Of a stretch of 43,638 nt of DNA, positions 42,297-43,638 are shown in pieces (the first letter of the stretch is position 1; each line of letters begins with the position of its first letter). Below the pieces are notes generated by a model, which saw only the letters and a list, made by a program, of their open reading frames with translations, was not told the origin of the DNA and did no database searches. A program made the position numbers and the translations under genes. The stretch comes from Gammaproteobacteria bacterium (GTDB lineage Bacteria > Pseudomonadota > Gammaproteobacteria > Pseudomonadales > Oceanobacteraceae), in contig JABXIK010000034.1 of NCBI GenBank assembly GCA_013373125.1, positions 1 to 43,638 on the forward strand, written 5' to 3'.

Positions 42297-43217
42297 ATGA
42301 ATCTGCGCCAATTTGACCTCAATTTGCTCATTATCTTCGAAGCACTTATCAGCGAGTGCCACGTAAGCCGTGCCGCCGAGAAAGTGTTTTTAAGCCAATC
42401 CGCCATGAGTCATGCACTGAATCGCTTACGCGAGCAATTAGGGGACCCCATTCTGGTTCGCACCGATCAAGGCCTTCAACCCACGCCTAGAGCGCTGGCC
42501 ATGGCGCCCAAGGTGCGTAACGCCTTACAGTTACTACAGCAATCTTTAACCCCTAGCGAAAGCTTTAATGCCGCTCAATCGGATCGCACCTTTACCATCG
42601 CCAGTACCGATTATTTTGAAGCGGTTATTTTTCCGGAATTGATGAGCCATTTATTAACGTTTGCGCCAAATATTAAAATAGAGATCGAAATGATTGCCGA
42701 AAACGCCAGTCATACGCGTTTGGCCAATGGTGAAGTGGATTTGGTAATGGGAATGGAAGTGGAGCAGAGCATTCCCAGCCATTTAATTTGTGAACCTTGG
42801 CTGAATGAATCCCAAGTATGTTTAGTGGCGCAAGATCATCCGCAAGTGAACTCAAGTTTATCGCTTAAACAGTATTTAAAATTGCCTCACGTGGTATTCA
42901 TGGACGTGAGCCAAGTCAGTGCAAACTCAGTGGATACTTGGTTAGCCAGCCAAAATATGAGTCGCCAGCACATGGCTCGAACGGTGAACTATATGGCGGC
43001 AGCTCGCATCGTTGAAAAAACCAATGCCATCATGACCCTTCCACAGCATATGGCGCAATTGTTCAGCGACATGATGGCCGTGCGCATTGTCAAACCACCC
43101 AAGGGTATCCCCGCCATTAATATGACCATGGTGTCTCACCCATTATTTGCAGAAGACCCTGGGGTAAATTGGCTGACAAAACACATTCATGCCTTTAGCC
43201 AGAATATTGATTGGTAA
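42297..43217 (+). CDS. LysR-family transcriptional regulator
   Basis: The start is set at ATG 42297 (MNLRQFDLNLL), eight bases behind AAAGGA; the frame is open upstream to 42237 without a better site. The 306-residue protein has the LysR HTH (about residues 5-62; VSRAAEKVFLSQSAMSHALNRLREQLGDPILVR) and a substrate-binding-like effector domain. The opening LRQFDLNLL resembles the NodD/LinR-like branch. It is divergent from the ureohydrolase gene across 126 AT-rich bases (including ATATATTAAATACAAG) and is probably its regulator, with the guanidino substrate or its product as effector. Confidence 0.88.
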   Translation: MNLRQFDLNLLIIFEALISECHVSRAAEKVFLSQSAMSHALNRLREQLGDPILVRTDQGLQPTPRALAMAPKVRNALQLLQQSLTPSESFNAAQSDRTFTIASTDYFEAVIFPELMSHLLTFAPNIKIEIEMIAENASHTRLANGEVDLVMGMEVEQSIPSHLICEPWLNESQVCLVAQDHPQVNSSLSLKQYLKLPHVVFMDVSQVSANSVDTWLASQNMSRQHMARTVNYMAAARIVEKTNAIMTLPQHMAQLFSDMMAVRIVKPPKGIPAINMTMVSHPLFAEDPGVNWLTKHIHAFSQNIDW

Positions 43218-43219
43218 AC

Positions 43220-43638
43220 TTATTTTTGTGCCTCGATAATTTTTTCGCAAATGTAAGCACCAATGGGTAACGCAGAAGTAGCAGCAGGGCTAGGTGCATT
43301 ACACACATGCAAGGAACGCGGACTACTAGCAAATAAAAAGTCATGTACCATGGCACCGTCTTTCATAACCGCTTGAGCACGAATACCTGCTGGATAAGGT
43401 TGTAAATCTTTTAAACCTAAACTTGGGCAATATTTTTGTACGGTTTTTAAATAACCTGGCTTATACCAAGAATTCCAAGTTTCTTTGATACCGACTTTTA
43501 AATTATTTTTAAGCACTCGCCAAAAGCCTGTAAAGCGCACCATATCCCAGATGTCACCCAAACTAATATTGATCTTGCCATAACCTTCGCGCTTCCAACC
43601 TTGAACCGCATTGGGTCCCACGGTCACACTACCATCAA
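43220..43638 (-). CDS. lhgO: L-2-hydroxyglutarate oxidase/dehydrogenase-like, C-terminal part (cut by window edge)
   Basis: The frame enters from the right edge and ends three bases beyond the LysR stop (convergent). The visible 138 residues begin DGSVTVGPNAVQGWKREGYG and include LKDLQPYPAGIRAQAV, VHDFLFASSPRSLHVCNAPSPAATSALPIG and a final IAEYI-like helix (IGAYICEKI). These are the FAD-binding C-terminal segments of LhgO/YgaF, which oxidises L-2-hydroxyglutarate to 2-oxoglutarate with electrons going to the quinone pool. Its position beside amine catabolism fits but the complete gene and operon are outside the window. Confidence 0.85.
   Translation of the reverse strand, partial: DGSVTVGPNAVQGWKREGYGKINISLGDIWDMVRFTGFWRVLKNNLKVGIKETWNSWYKPGYLKTVQKYCPSLGLKDLQPYPAGIRAQAVMKDGAMVHDFLFASSPRSLHVCNAPSPAATSALPIGAYICEKIIEAQK

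Noticed and set aside
1..43638. tRNA, rRNA, CRISPR array, prophage or toxin-antitoxin genes
   Set aside because: I scanned by eye for repeats, tRNA-like cloverleafs and typical small paired genes and found none that I could support; a tool search (tRNAscan, CRISPR finder) would be the decisive test.

Overview
The window looks like chromosomal DNA of a marine gammaproteobacterium. The closest fit by gene style is the Oceanospirillales (Oceanobacter, Bermanella or Oleispira type). This is inferred from family content (EfpL, the dadA/Lrp pair, PotFGHI, PuuA/PuuB-like enzymes) and moderate base composition, not from a database match. I see no rRNA, tRNA, CRISPR array, insertion sequence or prophage. 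The two ends cut through genes: the YchJ-like C-terminus at the left and the LhgO-like C-terminus at the right.

Layout. 1-5.0 kb holds housekeeping and envelope genes: YchJ-like, a membrane NHL/beta-propeller protein, a Nudix hydrolase, a TonB/TolA-like protein, a small membrane protein and a secreted coiled-coil protein. 5.06-9.2 kb holds an unusual divergent locus. A regulatory (cyclic-nucleotide-binding-like) domain is fused to a CoA-acylating aldehyde dehydrogenase. It faces a two-gene operon encoding a protein with three internal repeats and a FIST-like protein. Both sides start inside copies of one perfect 19-bp inverted repeat covering ribosome binding site and start codon. 9.26-14.8 kb is polyamine/GABA catabolism part 1: class III aminotransferase, GabD, a LysR regulator and a PuuB-like oxidase. 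14.97-18.0 kb is an ABC-2 exporter with a lipoprotein adaptor. 18.0-21.9 kb holds an NTF2-like secreted protein, EfpL, an HD-domain protein, and a DAHP synthase preceded by what appears to be a complete transcription attenuator with an aromatic-rich leader peptide. 21.4-24.9 kb is D-alanine catabolism: Lrp divergent from dadA-ridA-alr. 25.0-28.3 kb is mixed: a frameshifted GFA-family gene, an APC permease, a second RidA protein, an SRPBCC protein and cytochrome b561.

28.4-39.4 kb is polyamine catabolism part 2: two tandem glutamine-amidotransferase paralogues, potI-potH-potG-potF, a PuuA-like gamma-glutamylpolyamine synthetase, a GntR/FCD regulator, a second class III aminotransferase and a LuxR-type regulator. 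A palindrome with core TGTGATCACA occurs twice between the synthetase and gntR and once before the aminotransferase. It is the likely GntR operator. 39.4-43.6 kb holds an AT-rich secreted protein with a zinc phospholipase C/P1-nuclease-like ligand pattern and a beta-rich C-terminal half, an orphan hairpin that may end a small RNA, an agmatinase-family ureohydrolase with a divergent LysR regulator, and the partial lhgO.

How it works together (inference). PotFGHI imports putrescine or spermidine and the ureohydrolase may supply putrescine from agmatine. The PuuA/PuuB-like enzymes with amidohydrolases, or direct transamination by the SpuC-like aminotransferases, lead to GABA and succinate semialdehyde, and GabD makes succinate. 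No obvious PuuC (gamma-glutamylaminobutyraldehyde dehydrogenase) is present in the window. The strongest candidates for something undescribed are the regulatory-domain/aldehyde dehydrogenase/FIST-like locus, the DAHP synthase attenuator, and the secreted PLC-like/beta-barrel-like protein.
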